From NCBI RefSeq assembly GCF_002161285.1, contig NZ_NFHH01000018.1, forward strand, positions 1-64,000: a stretch of 64,000 nt of DNA, written 5' to 3'. This document shows, in pieces, positions 1 to 7,995 of the stretch. Numbering within the stretch: position 1 is the stretch's first letter; each line of letters begins with the position of its first letter. This DNA comes from Blautia sp. An81 (lineage in GTDB: Bacteria > Bacillota > Clostridia > Lachnospirales > Lachnospiraceae). The position numbers were made by a program, and so were the translations under genes. The notes below the pieces were generated by a model. The model searched no databases. It worked only from the letters and a program-made list of their open reading frames with translations, and was not told where the DNA came from.

Positions 1-256
1 CACTACCTATGGACTTTCAATCTTTTGTTCTTACCCATGATTATACAGGATTTTCTGTGCAAAAACTATAGGAAACCAAGTAGCTCCAGATAAATGGGCA
101 TGACAACAAAACCTCAGGCCTTGAGGCTTCAAAAAACTATTGGTAAATGAAGCATTTAGCATGGTAGTGTAAAAAACTTTGTGGCTTTGGTAAAAAATGG
201 CTCCTTTTTGGTAAGAATTACAGATATGACAATTCTTATCGAAAAGGAGTTTATTT
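1..256. other. Non-coding left flank of the IS256-type transposase gene
   Basis: No gene is seen in these 256 bases. The stretch ends with a good ribosome site (aaaaggag, 241-248) for the transposase at 257. Two sub-sequences look like candidate left ends of the insertion sequence: attttctgtg followed by ctatagg (about 51-72), and ggtagtgtaaaa (167-178). Both partly match the reverse complement of 1757-1790, but neither is clean. Confidence 0.5.
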
Positions 257-1471
257 ATGGCAGTAGCAAAAGACCAAATCCGACAGATTATTACAGAAAA
301 CAACATTACCAGTGTGGCTGATGTTTACACCCTTCTTAAAGACAGCTTCAAATATATCCTGCAGGAGCTTCTGGAAGCCGAGATGGATGCAACTCTGGGC
401 TATGAAAAAAATTGTAAAGGTGATCTGAAGAGCGATAATAAAAGGAATGGACATTCTTCCAAAACACTCAAAAGCCAGTATGGGGAATTCCAGATCGATG
501 TTCCCCGTGACCGCAATGGTGAGTTTGAACCAAAGCTGATTCCTAAATATCAGCGGGATATTTCCGGGATTGAGGAAAAAGTGATCTCTCTTTATGCCCG
601 TGGAATGAGTACAAGGGATATTCATGATCAGCTTCAGGAACTTTATGGCATTGAACTTTCCGCTGAAATGGTCAGCAAAATCACGGACAAGATCCTGCCG
701 GAAGTGAAGGAATGGCAGTCACGTCCATTAAACCCTGTATATCCGTTCGTTTTCATGGACTGCATCCATTATAAAGTCCGTGAAGATGGCAGAATCCTCA
801 GCCGTGCTGCTTATATTGTACTGGGAGTTACCGTGGAAGGCTATAAGGAGATCCTCAGTATTACTGTGGGAGCGAATGAAACCAGTAAATTCTGGCTTGG
901 AATGCTCAACGACCTGAAAAATCGTGGTGTGCAGGATGTGCTGTTTTTCTGCGTAGACGGCCTCCCCGGATTTAAAGATGCAATCCAGGCCGTTTTCCCA
1001 CAGGCACAGATCCAGCGCTGTGTAATCCATATGCTGCGCAATTCTTTTAAATATGTGAATTATAACGATCTGAAGAAGTTTTCTGCAGACTTCAAGGCTG
1101 TTTATAACGCACCCAATGAATCCGCAGCTCTTTCGGAATTGGAAACGATTAAGGAAAAATGGGGGAAGAAATATCCCTATGCGATCAGCAACTGGGAAAA
1201 CAACTGGGAAGATGTAAGTTCTTTTTTTCAGTTTTCCGGAGATATCCGCAGAATTATGTATACAACAAATATCATAGAAGGACTGAACCGTCAATACAGG
1301 AAAGTTACAAAAACAAAGAGTGTGTTTCCAAGTGATACCGCTCTTGAAAAGATGCTGTTTCTTGCAAGTAGAAATGTAACAAAGAAGTGGACTCAGCGTT
1401 ATCGGAACTGGGATCAGGTGTTGAACCAACTGATCATTTTATACGATGAAAGACTGACAGCATACCTGTAA
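257..1471 (+). CDS. IS256-family (mutator type) transposase
   Basis: DDE transposase that cuts and joins its own element's ends. The 404-aa length is normal for the family and the frame is intact. The N-terminal part (residues 1-100) has the family opening, with the LLEAEMDATLGYEK segment and the RNGHSSKTLKSQYGEFQIDVPRD block. Likely catalytic residues are D168 (in FMDCIHYK), D234 (in CVDGLPGFKDAI) and E341 (in NIIEGLNRQYR), with the usual CxxH (QRCVIHMLRN) helper segment in between. The ATG at 257 is preceded by aaaaggag at a 9-nt spacing. A hairpin just after the stop would end transcription. It appears functional. Family assignment is firm; nothing in the sequence says whether this copy still moves. 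Confidence 0.95.
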   Translation: MAVAKDQIRQIITENNITSVADVYTLLKDSFKYILQELLEAEMDATLGYEKNCKGDLKSDNKRNGHSSKTLKSQYGEFQIDVPRDRNGEFEPKLIPKYQRDISGIEEKVISLYARGMSTRDIHDQLQELYGIELSAEMVSKITDKILPEVKEWQSRPLNPVYPFVFMDCIHYKVREDGRILSRAAYIVLGVTVEGYKEILSITVGANETSKFWLGMLNDLKNRGVQDVLFFCVDGLPGFKDAIQAVFPQAQIQRCVIHMLRNSFKYVNYNDLKKFSADFKAVYNAPNESAALSELETIKEKWGKKYPYAISNWENNWEDVSSFFQFSGDIRRIMYTTNIIEGLNRQYRKVTKTKSVFPSDTALEKMLFLASRNVTKKWTQRYRNWDQVLNQLIILYDERLTAYL

Positions 1472-1478
1472 ACAGAAA

Positions 1479-1511
1479 ACAGGAGTGGATGTAAACACAT
1501 CCAGCTCCTGT
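1479..1511 (+). terminator. Hairpin after the IS256 transposase gene
   Basis: acaggagtggatgt pairs with acatccagctcctgt around a 4-nt loop (one bulge). The U-run after it is poor (cttcacctt), so this may be a weak terminator or an mRNA 3' end structure. Confidence 0.55.
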
Positions 1512-1942
1512 CTTCACCTTATCCCTTCGGCATTTATAGTATTCCCAGAAAATCCCAGCTTATTCCCGAGGCCGGGTGTGGGCAGAGCCCACGAAAAGGG
1601 ATTGCTGATGCCGTTATTTGTGCTGAAAAAATTATAAAATTCATGTATAACCTGAGTCGAATGGGCAATACTATTATCAGATAAATAATTCGACAGCAGA
1701 AAACCAGAAATTTGGACAATACAATTATACATATCTGGTTCTTATCAAAGAAGATTTTCCCTATAGACACAGAAAATTTTACGCCCTCATCTATTATATT
1801 GTTTGATCTACTATCATCCCTATTTGTAAATATTAATTAAAAACAAAACTGGAATCCTAATTTTCGGACTCCAGTTTTTCTTATACCCACCTCTCACATT
1901 CAATACAACAAATCCAGAACTTTTGTCGAATAACCAAGATAA
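1512..1942. other. Intergenic stretch between the two insertion sequences
   Basis: No convincing coding region. It holds the presumed right end of the IS256 element (about 1757-1790) and an intrinsic terminator (1845-1880). The last part is probably the original upstream flank of the Rpn nuclease gene at 4228, separated from it by the ISAs1-type insertion. Confidence 0.5.
1845..1880 (+). terminator. Intrinsic terminator
   Basis: aaaactggaatcc pairs with ggactccagtttt with one mismatch, followed by a T-run. It is A-rich on the left and could work in both directions. No gene ends immediately upstream, so the transcript it once served may be gone. Confidence 0.65.
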
Positions 1943-1951
1943 ACTCCCAGT
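1943..1951. repeat. 9-bp target site duplication, left copy
   Basis: actcccagt lies directly outside the left inverted repeat and is repeated exactly at 4121-4129. Such 8-10 bp duplications are usual for ISAs1-family insertions. Confidence 0.85.
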
Positions 1952-1968
1952 CAGGGTTGTTTCATGAA
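1952..1968 (+). repeat. Left terminal inverted repeat of the ISAs1-type element
   Basis: cagggttgtttcatgaa, the exact reverse complement of 4104-4120. Confidence 0.88.
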
Positions 1969-2001
1969 TGATTTTTAAAAGTATAAGAAGTTCAGATTTT
2001 A

Positions 2002-2050
2002 TCGAGGGTTATGCGTGTTATACAAATACATGTATAACCCTCGACTTTTT
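2002..2050 (+). terminator. Hairpin and T-run near the left end of the ISAs1-type element
   Basis: tcgagggttat (2002-2012) pairs perfectly with ataaccctcga (2034-2044) and is followed by ctttttg. As an intrinsic terminator placed before the first ORF it would stop transcription entering from outside, a known way for insertion sequences to limit their own expression. The protective role is inference. Confidence 0.65.
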
Positions 2051-2094
2051 GTTTCTGTATAGGTATACTCCACCTATACGGAAAGGAGGATATT

Positions 2095-2676
2095 ATGCCA
2101 GTAACTGAAAAAAAGTATCCGGATTGGGTCCAAAAGTATCGGTCAAAGGGAACTACTGTGAAGAAAAAAGGGGATTCGTATTATCTCTATAAAAGGACAT
2201 CCCGACGCATAAAAGGGAAAAAGTATCCGCAGCCAGTCGATACTTATATCGGCGTGATCACTCCGGAAGGAGTCATACAAAGCAATAAAAGAAAAGTATC
2301 TTTAACCAATGCGGAGGTGTGGGAATACGGATTTTCAAAAGCCGTCTGGGAGCTATGCCCGGATAACTGGAAAAAACCATTGGGGAATGATTGGCAGGAT
2401 GTGCTTTCCATCATTCTTTTAAAACAGTCTCCAACTTCTTATATCCAGAAAACACGGACGGTGAAAAAGGAATCGGATTTCCGATATCAGTTTGCAGCTC
2501 AGTCATCATCCCTGTCCCGCAGGATCTATAAAAAATGGGGTGTTGGTATGGCAGAACTGCACAGACTGGAAACGATCTATTTAGTATGCCTGGATAAAAA
2601 TGAAATCATTTCAAAAGTGAATAAAGAACAGCAGGAGCTTCTGAAGAAGATCCAGGTGTCCTTGGAAATGTGCTGA
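2095..2676 (+). CDS. Unrecognised 193-aa accessory protein of the ISAs1-type element
   Basis: I do not recognise this protein with certainty. It starts at an ATG with an ideal ribosome site (ggaaaggagg, 2079-2088), lies between the element's inverted repeats and so travels with it. It is basic (many K/R). Residues 20-70 (KKKGDSYYLYKRTSRRIKG ... YIGVITPEGV) look like the small strand-rich N-terminal module seen ahead of the catalytic core in some IS1634/IS1182-like transposases, so a DNA-binding role is a guess. Its stop (2674-2676) overlaps an open stretch in the frame of the downstream transposase, so the two could be joined by a +1 frameshift. Confidence 0.6.
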   Translation: MPVTEKKYPDWVQKYRSKGTTVKKKGDSYYLYKRTSRRIKGKKYPQPVDTYIGVITPEGVIQSNKRKVSLTNAEVWEYGFSKAVWELCPDNWKKPLGNDWQDVLSIILLKQSPTSYIQKTRTVKKESDFRYQFAAQSSSLSRRIYKKWGVGMAELHRLETIYLVCLDKNEIISKVNKEQQELLKKIQVSLEMC

Positions 2677-2767
2677 AAGAACATTTCTGACAGAAAAGCT
2701 GATCCATTATTTCAGGCAGATCCCGGATTATCGATGCGGCAGAGAAAAAAAACACGATCTTGCAGAA

Positions 2768-3961
2768 ATGCTGGTATGTGTCACCCTTGGATTCCTTTGC
2801 GGCCGGACAACAATCCGCAGGAGCCTTAAATGGTGCAAAAACCATCTGGAAGAGCTGCAGAAACATATGGAATTAAAACACGGGATCGCTTCGCCTTCTA
2901 CCATTACACGAATGCTGTGCGGCATTGATGAGGAATTAGCCTTGTATGCTTTTATGGAATGGATCGGCGAGATCGTGGACTCGAAGAATACGCATCTGGC
3001 TATTGATGGGAAAGGACTGCGCGGCGCAACGGAGAAGACGAAAGGTGCGGCAACCCCGATGCTGCTGAATGTGGTGGAAACGGTCCGGGGATTGATACTT
3101 GCACAGCTTCCGGTAGATGCAAAGACGAATGAGATTGCGGTGATTCCCGAATTATTAAAGCTTCTGGATATAAAGGGAAGCACCGTAACGATTGATGCGA
3201 TTGGGACACAGACGGCGATCATGGAACAGATCCATGAACAGGGAGGGCATTTTGTGATGGCAGTAAAGAAAAACCAGCCAGAGGCTTATGAGGAGATCCA
3301 TACGTTCATGGATAAACTGGAAGGGGAAAACATCAAAAAGAAAAAAGGTGGAACTTTAGATCCTGTAATGGGGGAATTCCTTAAAAAATATGAAGAGGTC
3401 ATCCAGGTGGAAAGGAATCGGGACAGAGATGAATATAGGAGATGCCAAATATGTAAGGATGCCTCAAATCTGACCAAAAGCCAAAAAGAATGGCCGCACG
3501 TTCAAAGTATTGGTCGGATCAAGCAGGTGAGGATCCCCGTTGAAAGAGACAGCCAGGGGAATGATATTACTCCGTCAAAGGAAGCGTTTTTGAAAAGAGG
3601 CTCCAGAAGAGTCCCAGTTCCTTGTGCCGAAGAAGGAGCTGGGAAAGATGTGCAGTGTATGGCACTGATATCAGACCTTATCCTTAGTGCAGAGGAACTG
3701 GGAAACATAAAAAGAATGCACTGGTCAATAGAGAACCGGCTTCATCATGTACTGGACGACACATTCAGGGAAGATCGATCGCCAGCCAAAAAGTCCCGAA
3801 ACAATCTATCTCTCATCAGAAAATATGCATACAATATCTTACGCCTGGCAATGTATGAAACAGGCCTGACAAATATAATGACAGAAATGATGGACTGCTT
3901 TTGTGACAATGCCGCCTTGCGGGAACAGTATGTGTTTCAGGGCATAGCCAGTCTGTATTGA
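2768..3961 (+). CDS. ISAs1-family DDE transposase (first ATG; similarity starts earlier)
   Basis: DDE transposase, 397 aa from this ATG. Candidate catalytic residues are D80 (LAIDGKGLRG), D143 (TIDAIGTQ) and E322 (WSIENRLHHVLDD, the family's signature C-terminal motif). The family normally starts with a segment like LIHYFRQIPDYRCGREKKH. That segment is present here in the same frame, but upstream of the ATG (about 2699-2758). The frame stays open back to 2645 with no ATG, GTG or TTG, and no good ribosome site precedes 2768. Either the protein is made by frameshifting from the 193-aa ORF, or the start was damaged by a 1-nt indel near 2670-2690 (GTG CTG AAA GAA CAT TTC TGA is open in the third frame). 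Function as an ISAs1 transposase is clear; the start is not. Confidence 0.85.
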   Translation: MLVCVTLGFLCGRTTIRRSLKWCKNHLEELQKHMELKHGIASPSTITRMLCGIDEELALYAFMEWIGEIVDSKNTHLAIDGKGLRGATEKTKGAATPMLLNVVETVRGLILAQLPVDAKTNEIAVIPELLKLLDIKGSTVTIDAIGTQTAIMEQIHEQGGHFVMAVKKNQPEAYEEIHTFMDKLEGENIKKKKGGTLDPVMGEFLKKYEEVIQVERNRDRDEYRRCQICKDASNLTKSQKEWPHVQSIGRIKQVRIPVERDSQGNDITPSKEAFLKRGSRRVPVPCAEEGAGKDVQCMALISDLILSAEELGNIKRMHWSIENRLHHVLDDTFREDRSPAKKSRNNLSLIRKYAYNILRLAMYETGLTNIMTEMMDCFCDNAALREQYVFQGIASLY

Positions 3962-3984
3962 CTATATATAAAGAATACCTCTGG

Positions 3985-4028
3985 AAAAAAGCGTTGTAAA
4001 GGGATAGGGAGATAGTTTACGCTTTTTT
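3985..4028 (+). terminator. Terminator after the ISAs1-type transposase
   Basis: ggaaaaaagcg-tt-gtaaa pairs with tttac-gctttttt just after the stop codon at 3961, ending in a T-run. It lies inside the element. Confidence 0.6.
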
Positions 4029-4103
4029 ACGTAACCAGCTTACCAGAAACGATATGAGAGATGTAATAACAAGATTGTAAAAGGTAGTACTGCTCATGGA
4101 TAG

Positions 4104-4120
4104 TTCATGAAACAACCCTG
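4104..4120 (-). repeat. Right terminal inverted repeat of the ISAs1-type element
   Basis: ttcatgaaacaaccctg, the exact reverse complement of 1952-1968. Confidence 0.88.
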
Positions 4121-4129
4121 ACTCCCAGT
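4121..4129. repeat. 9-bp target site duplication, right copy
   Basis: actcccagt, identical to 1943-1951. The original site would have read actcccagtcccgtaat. Confidence 0.85.
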
Positions 4130-4138
4130 CCCGTAATA

Positions 4139-4167
4139 TTGTAATTCCGCTACCCCTTTTGTATAAT
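4139..4167 (+). promoter_or_regulatory. Sigma-A type promoter of the Rpn nuclease gene
   Basis: ttgtaa (4139-4144), 17-nt spacer, tataat (4162-4167). The insertion's target duplication ends at 4129, so the core promoter was spared but everything upstream of -35 was replaced by the element. Confidence 0.7.
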
Positions 4168-4227
4168 GAATATAGAAATATCCATACAAAAGATAGCATA
4201 ATAACAATAGTGCGGGAGATTATAAGT

Positions 4228-5046
4228 ATGGAAACAAATGAACGGCAGGAAGATTGGGAAAGTCTCGGTTTATCTAATGATTTTTTATTTGGGAAAGTAA
4301 TGAGTAACCCGAAATTATGTATACAGCTTTTGGAACGGATTTTTCCAGAATTGGAGATTGAGCGTATTGAATATCCGGAATTGCAGAAATCGATTAAGGA
4401 AGACGTAGATGCAAGAAGTGTCAGGCTGGATGTATATGTAAAGGATTCTGAAGAGAAAGTCTATGATATCGAAATGCAGACAACGAATAATGGTGAGCTA
4501 CCCAAAAGGAGCAGATATTATCAGGGGATGATAGACCTTCAATTGATTAACAGAGGAGAATCTTACAGAGGACTGAACCAAAGCTATATAATTTTCATCT
4601 GTATGGAAGACATCTTTAAGGATAACAGACACATATATACATTTGAAAACATATGTATACAGAATAACGGAATCGTGCTGAGGGATGGAGCGGTAAAAAT
4701 TTTTTTGAATACAAAGAGTGACCGAGAAGATGTAACTCCCCAGCTAAAAGCCTTTTTGGATTATGTAGATGGCAGAAAAACCCCAGACCCTTATGTAGAA
4801 GAGCTTGAGAAAGCAGTTGCTGAGGCAAAGAAAAATCGGAAGTGGAGGCATGAGTATATGACTTTATTGATGAGAGATCAGGAGAATATTGAAAAAGGAA
4901 GAATTCAGGGAAGAAAAGAAGGCATAAAAGAAGAGCGCCGTAAGATTATCATCAATATGCTTTCTAAAGGCTATACTAATGAGCAGATTATGATGCTCTG
5001 CGATACGTCTTACGAGGAAATCAATGAATGCAAGAAGAGTTTATAA
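4228..5046 (+). CDS. Rpn-family PD-(D/E)XK nuclease / putative transposase-like protein
   Basis: Member of the Rpn (recombination-promoting nuclease, PDDEXK) family, about 272 aa. The nuclease core lies in residues 1-160 and shows SNDFLFGKVM, then D68 in VRLDVYVKD and E82-x-Q84 in YDIEMQT, the D...ExQ form usual in this family. The C-terminal part is a charged helix (EKGRIQGRKEGIKEERRK) with a small helical end typical of these proteins. An upstream in-frame ATG exists at 4159, but the ATG at 4228 has a gggag site 9 nt before it and gives the family's usual start, so it is preferred. Known Rpn proteins promote RecA-independent recombination in E. coli; the role here is unknown. Confidence 0.85.
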   Translation: METNERQEDWESLGLSNDFLFGKVMSNPKLCIQLLERIFPELEIERIEYPELQKSIKEDVDARSVRLDVYVKDSEEKVYDIEMQTTNNGELPKRSRYYQGMIDLQLINRGESYRGLNQSYIIFICMEDIFKDNRHIYTFENICIQNNGIVLRDGAVKIFLNTKSDREDVTPQLKAFLDYVDGRKTPDPYVEELEKAVAEAKKNRKWRHEYMTLLMRDQENIEKGRIQGRKEGIKEERRKIIINMLSKGYTNEQIMMLCDTSYEEINECKKSL

Positions 5047-5136
5047 AATAAATAAAATATTGTAGGAATTATTGGAAAGAATAATAAATTTTATATAATT
5101 TCCAGAAAATCTCTGTCCATTCTTTCCCCTCTGGGG

Positions 5137-5142
5137 TATAAT
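5137..5142 (+). promoter_or_regulatory. Possible -10 box for the beta-CASP gene
   Basis: tataat with flanking ggg...gaa; no good -35 hexamer at the right distance (ctgtcc at 5113-5118 is the best). Weak call. Confidence 0.35.
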
Positions 5143-5228
5143 GAAAATAGCAGATTCATTATACCGTAAAGCAATGAGCAAAGGGAGTTTTTTACTCTGG
5201 GGTTAGTACAACAAAAAGGGGGTTTTTT

Positions 5229-6836
5229 ATGAGACTGACTTTTATAGGGGCTGCCCATGAAGTAACCGGAAGCTGTTATTTTCTGGAAGCAGCAGGGAAA
5301 AAGTTTCTTGTGGACTGTGGTATGGAGCAGGGGCCGGACCAGTATGAAAATCAGGAGATTCCCGTGCCTCTTTCTGAGATCGATTTTGCCCTGCTGACCC
5401 ATGCCCACATTGATCATTCGGGAAATTTCCCATTGGCCTATGCCAAGGGGTTCAGGGGACCAATCTACGCTACTGCGGCTACTTGTGACCTCTGTGATAT
5501 TATGCTTCGTGACAGTGCTCATATCCAGATGTTTGAGGCAGAGTGGCGGAACAGAAAGGCCAGGAGAAATGGACAGCCGGAATTCGTTCCTGCGTATACC
5601 ATGGAAGATGCCCTGGGAGTGATCCGGCAGTTTGCAGCATGTGATTATCATAAAATCATTGAGCTGGCAGAAGGGATCAAAGTGCGTTTTGTAGATGCGG
5701 GACACCTTTTAGGTTCCGCCAGTATTGAACTGTGGATTACAGAAGATGGAGAAGAGCGGAAATTGGTATTCTCCGGAGATATTGGAAATACAGAGCAACC
5801 TCTTATCAAAGACCCGGAATACCTGGAAAGTGCGGACTATGTGATCATGGAATCTACCTATGGAGACAGAAGCCATGGGGAAAAACCGGAGTATATAGAA
5901 GCTCTCACCAGTATCATAAGAAAAACATTCCAGAGGGGTGGCAATGTGATCATTCCTTCTTTTGCCGTAGGAAGGACCCAGGAGATGCTGTATTTCCTGA
6001 GAAAGATCAAGGCGGATAATCTTCTTCCGGAATTTCCGGGATTCGAAGTGTATGTAGATAGTCCTCTGGCAGTACAGGCCACAACGATTTTTAAAGAGCA
6101 TTACAGTGAATGCTATGATGAAGAGGCCATGGAACTGATCAATCAGGGAATCAATCCTATTACATTTCCAGGGTTAAAGCTGTCTATTACCAGTGACGAG
6201 TCGAGAGCGATCAATGTGAATGAGAAGCCAAAAGTTATTTTGTCTGCCAGCGGAATGTGTGATGCAGGACGTATTAAACATCATCTGAAACACAACCTCT
6301 GGAGACAGGAGTGTACGATACTTTTTGTGGGATATCAGGCAGTTGGAACACTGGGAAGAGCCCTGATCGAAGGAGCCACAGAAGTAAAACTTTTCGGAGA
6401 AGAAATACATGTAAACGCTGAAATCATCCGGATGCCGGGAATCAGCGGACATGCAGATAATGAAGGACTTATGCGGTGGGCAGGAGCCTTCAAGAAAAAG
6501 CCTGAAAAAGTCTTTGTAACTCATGGAGATGACCAGGTATGTGAGCTCTTTGCTAAAAGACTGGAGAGTGAGCTGGGATATTCTGCTGTAGCGCCTTACA
6601 GCGGAACCATTGTAGATCTGTTTTCCGGCCAGGTAGTAAAGGAAACTTTGGGAATTGCAGTAAAACATGCAAGAGAGAAGGCAAAGACCAGAAAAGCTGC
6701 TGGAGTATATGCAAGATTACTTGCGGCTGGACAGAGGCTTATGACAGTTATCCGTCATAATGAAGGCGGAGCAAACAAAGATCTGGCCAGATTTGCAGAC
6801 CAGATCAACGCTATGTGCGATAAATGGGACAGATAA
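5229..6836 (+). CDS. MBL-fold beta-CASP RNA-processing hydrolase
   Basis: Metallo-beta-lactamase fold protein with an inserted beta-CASP domain and a C-terminal RNA-specificity motif, 535 aa. The first metal motif HAHIDH is at residues 58-63; VDAGHLLGSASIEL, FSGDIGN and ESTYGDRSHG follow; the C-terminal ISGHADNEGL block carries the last conserved histidine. The family includes mRNA 3'-end and RNA processing nucleases (CPSF73-like, YSH1-type); bacterial relatives of this type are annotated as exonucleases, but their substrates are mostly untested. ATG with aaaaaggggg upstream at an 8-nt spacing. Monocistronic, converging on the araC-type gene. Its last 60 residues (basic, ARLLAAGQRLMTVIRHNEGG) are an added tail of unknown use. 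Confidence 0.88.
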   Translation: MRLTFIGAAHEVTGSCYFLEAAGKKFLVDCGMEQGPDQYENQEIPVPLSEIDFALLTHAHIDHSGNFPLAYAKGFRGPIYATAATCDLCDIMLRDSAHIQMFEAEWRNRKARRNGQPEFVPAYTMEDALGVIRQFAACDYHKIIELAEGIKVRFVDAGHLLGSASIELWITEDGEERKLVFSGDIGNTEQPLIKDPEYLESADYVIMESTYGDRSHGEKPEYIEALTSIIRKTFQRGGNVIIPSFAVGRTQEMLYFLRKIKADNLLPEFPGFEVYVDSPLAVQATTIFKEHYSECYDEEAMELINQGINPITFPGLKLSITSDESRAINVNEKPKVILSASGMCDAGRIKHHLKHNLWRQECTILFVGYQAVGTLGRALIEGATEVKLFGEEIHVNAEIIRMPGISGHADNEGLMRWAGAFKKKPEKVFVTHGDDQVCELFAKRLESELGYSAVAPYSGTIVDLFSGQVVKETLGIAVKHAREKAKTRKAAGVYARLLAAGQRLMTVIRHNEGGANKDLARFADQINAMCDKWDR

Positions 6837-6870
6837 TAAGCAGATTGTACGAGAATAAAATATCGGCAAA

Positions 6871-7758
6871 TCAGGTTTTCAGCTTTGCATGACTCTGCCG
6901 GAAACCTGAGGGGGACATTTTTTCAGATTGATAAAAAACCCGGTTAAAAGTGCTGCTGCTGTTAAAACCGGCTTCCATTGCAATATCGGTTATGGATGCC
7001 TGGGTAGTCAACAGCAGCAGTTTTGCTTTGTGGAGCCGCTGCCCGGTAACATACTGAGAAAAAGACATTCCAACAAATTCCTTAAAAAGTCTGGAAAAAT
7101 GAAATTTGGAAAAGCCTGCATAGGAGGCTGCCATTTCCAGAGTGATATTTGAGGAGAGATTTTGATTCAGATACTGGCATACAGCCAGAAATTTTTCCTG
7201 ATATTGATGAGTTTCCTGGCGGCCAGTTATTCTGCCTGGATTTTTACCGGGAAGAATCTGCATTTGAAGAGCAGAAGACCGGAAAAGCAAGGTATAAAGC
7301 TGCAGGACCAGGGAATATAGACTGGCCTCCCAGAGGAGCTTTTTGCGTCTGGACTCCAGTATCACAGAGAGGAGGAGTTTCTCTGCTGCTATATAAGTAG
7401 GATTTTTTATGTTCCGCTTCAGAATAAAAAAAGAGGGGAAGGAAAACAGCAGAGACTGGAATTCTCTCAGGGAATACAGAATTTCCACGTCAAACTGAAA
7501 GATCAGCCGGGTGCCTTTGGAAGACCCGGTGAGTTCATGGATAGTCCCGGAGTGTAGAAATATAATATCGCCCTTATCCAGATGATACGTTTCTTCTTCA
7601 GTTTTTACCTGATAATCCCCGGAAAGGGGCAGGATAATCTCCACACAGGGATGCCAGTGAGGATCAATATGATAGCAGCCTTTCTGGAGGATTACCCGGA
7701 AATTGGAAGAATCCGGATAAGCTATATTTTCGCGGAAACCGGAGAAAATCTTTTTCAT
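6871..7758 (-). CDS. AraC-family transcriptional regulator with cupin sensor
   Basis: Sugar-type AraC regulator, 295 aa. Residues 30-100 form a cupin-like sensor (HWHPCVEIILPLSGDY, then KGDIIFLHSGTIHEL). Residues 190-290 hold the two helix-turn-helix units (ITLEMAASYAGFSKFHFSRL and ITDIAMEAGFNSSSTFNRVF). It is transcribed away from the sugar-importer operon that begins at 7996, so it probably controls that operon, itself, or both. ATG with a ggag site 9 nt upstream on the minus strand. Effector unknown; the neighbouring genes suggest a plant-derived oligosaccharide. Confidence 0.88.
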   Translation of the reverse strand: MKKIFSGFRENIAYPDSSNFRVILQKGCYHIDPHWHPCVEIILPLSGDYQVKTEEETYHLDKGDIIFLHSGTIHELTGSSKGTRLIFQFDVEILYSLREFQSLLFSFPSFFILKRNIKNPTYIAAEKLLLSVILESRRKKLLWEASLYSLVLQLYTLLFRSSALQMQILPGKNPGRITGRQETHQYQEKFLAVCQYLNQNLSSNITLEMAASYAGFSKFHFSRLFKEFVGMSFSQYVTGQRLHKAKLLLLTTQASITDIAMEAGFNSSSTFNRVFYQSEKMSPSGFRQSHAKLKT

Positions 7759-7792
7759 AGTTCAGACTCCAAGGAATAATGTAATAATAAAA

Positions 7793-7821
7793 AGAATAAC
7801 AGTATCTCAGTGGAAAATCAA
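7793..7821 (-). promoter_or_regulatory. Candidate promoter of the AraC-type regulator gene
   Basis: On the minus strand TTGATT (7816-7821), 17-nt spacer, TATTCT (7793-7798), 35 nt upstream of the start codon. The rest of the 237-nt divergent intergenic region has no clear plus-strand promoter, as expected if the importer operon needs an activator. Confidence 0.5.
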
Positions 7822-7995
7822 CTATTAAAAATATGAGAGCTTTTTCTATAATTATGTGACATAGAGGATAGAAAAGAAAGAAAATTATAGAAGAAGGACA
7901 CTTTATTTTATGGGCATTATATACATGGAATGCTATGATATAGCCATCAAAACTATTGAAGATGCCGAATGGCAAAAGGAAAAGGAGGAAAGAGT

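Larger units (their letters stand above)
48..1790 (+). mobile_element. IS256-family insertion sequence, ends not settled
   Basis: The body is defined by the 404-aa mutator-type transposase at 257-1471. The reverse complement of about 1757-1790 (gtaaaattttctgtgtctat...) resembles two places on the left: attttctgtg + ctatagg at 51-72 (better match, but with a 4-nt indel) and gtgtaaaa...ttgtg at 171-187 (ungapped, about 13 of 18). No target duplication could be found with either choice, so the limits given are the widest plausible ones and the outer ends may be eroded. Confidence 0.4.
1952..4120 (+). mobile_element. Complete ISAs1-type insertion sequence with two ORFs
   Basis: The element is 2169 bp. 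Its ends are perfect 17-bp inverted repeats: cagggttgtttcatgaa at 1952-1968 and its reverse complement at 4104-4120. The 5'-CAGGG end is, to my knowledge, characteristic of the ISAs1 family. A 9-bp direct duplication (actcccagt) flanks it. Inside are a leader hairpin, an unrecognised 193-aa ORF and a DDE transposase. It is longer than the roughly 1.2-1.5 kb usual for the family because of the extra ORF. Intact ends and a perfect duplication point to a recent insertion. It landed about 10 bp upstream of the -35 box of the Rpn nuclease gene. Confidence 0.88.

Noticed and set aside
728-1429. 233-codon minus-strand frame opposite the IS256 transposase
   Set aside because: Overlaps the intact transposase with its catalytic motifs; no independent support.
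1952-1968. Inverted repeats at 1952 and 4104 as arms of a MITE
   Set aside because: Two ORFs including a DDE transposase lie between them; it is a full insertion sequence.
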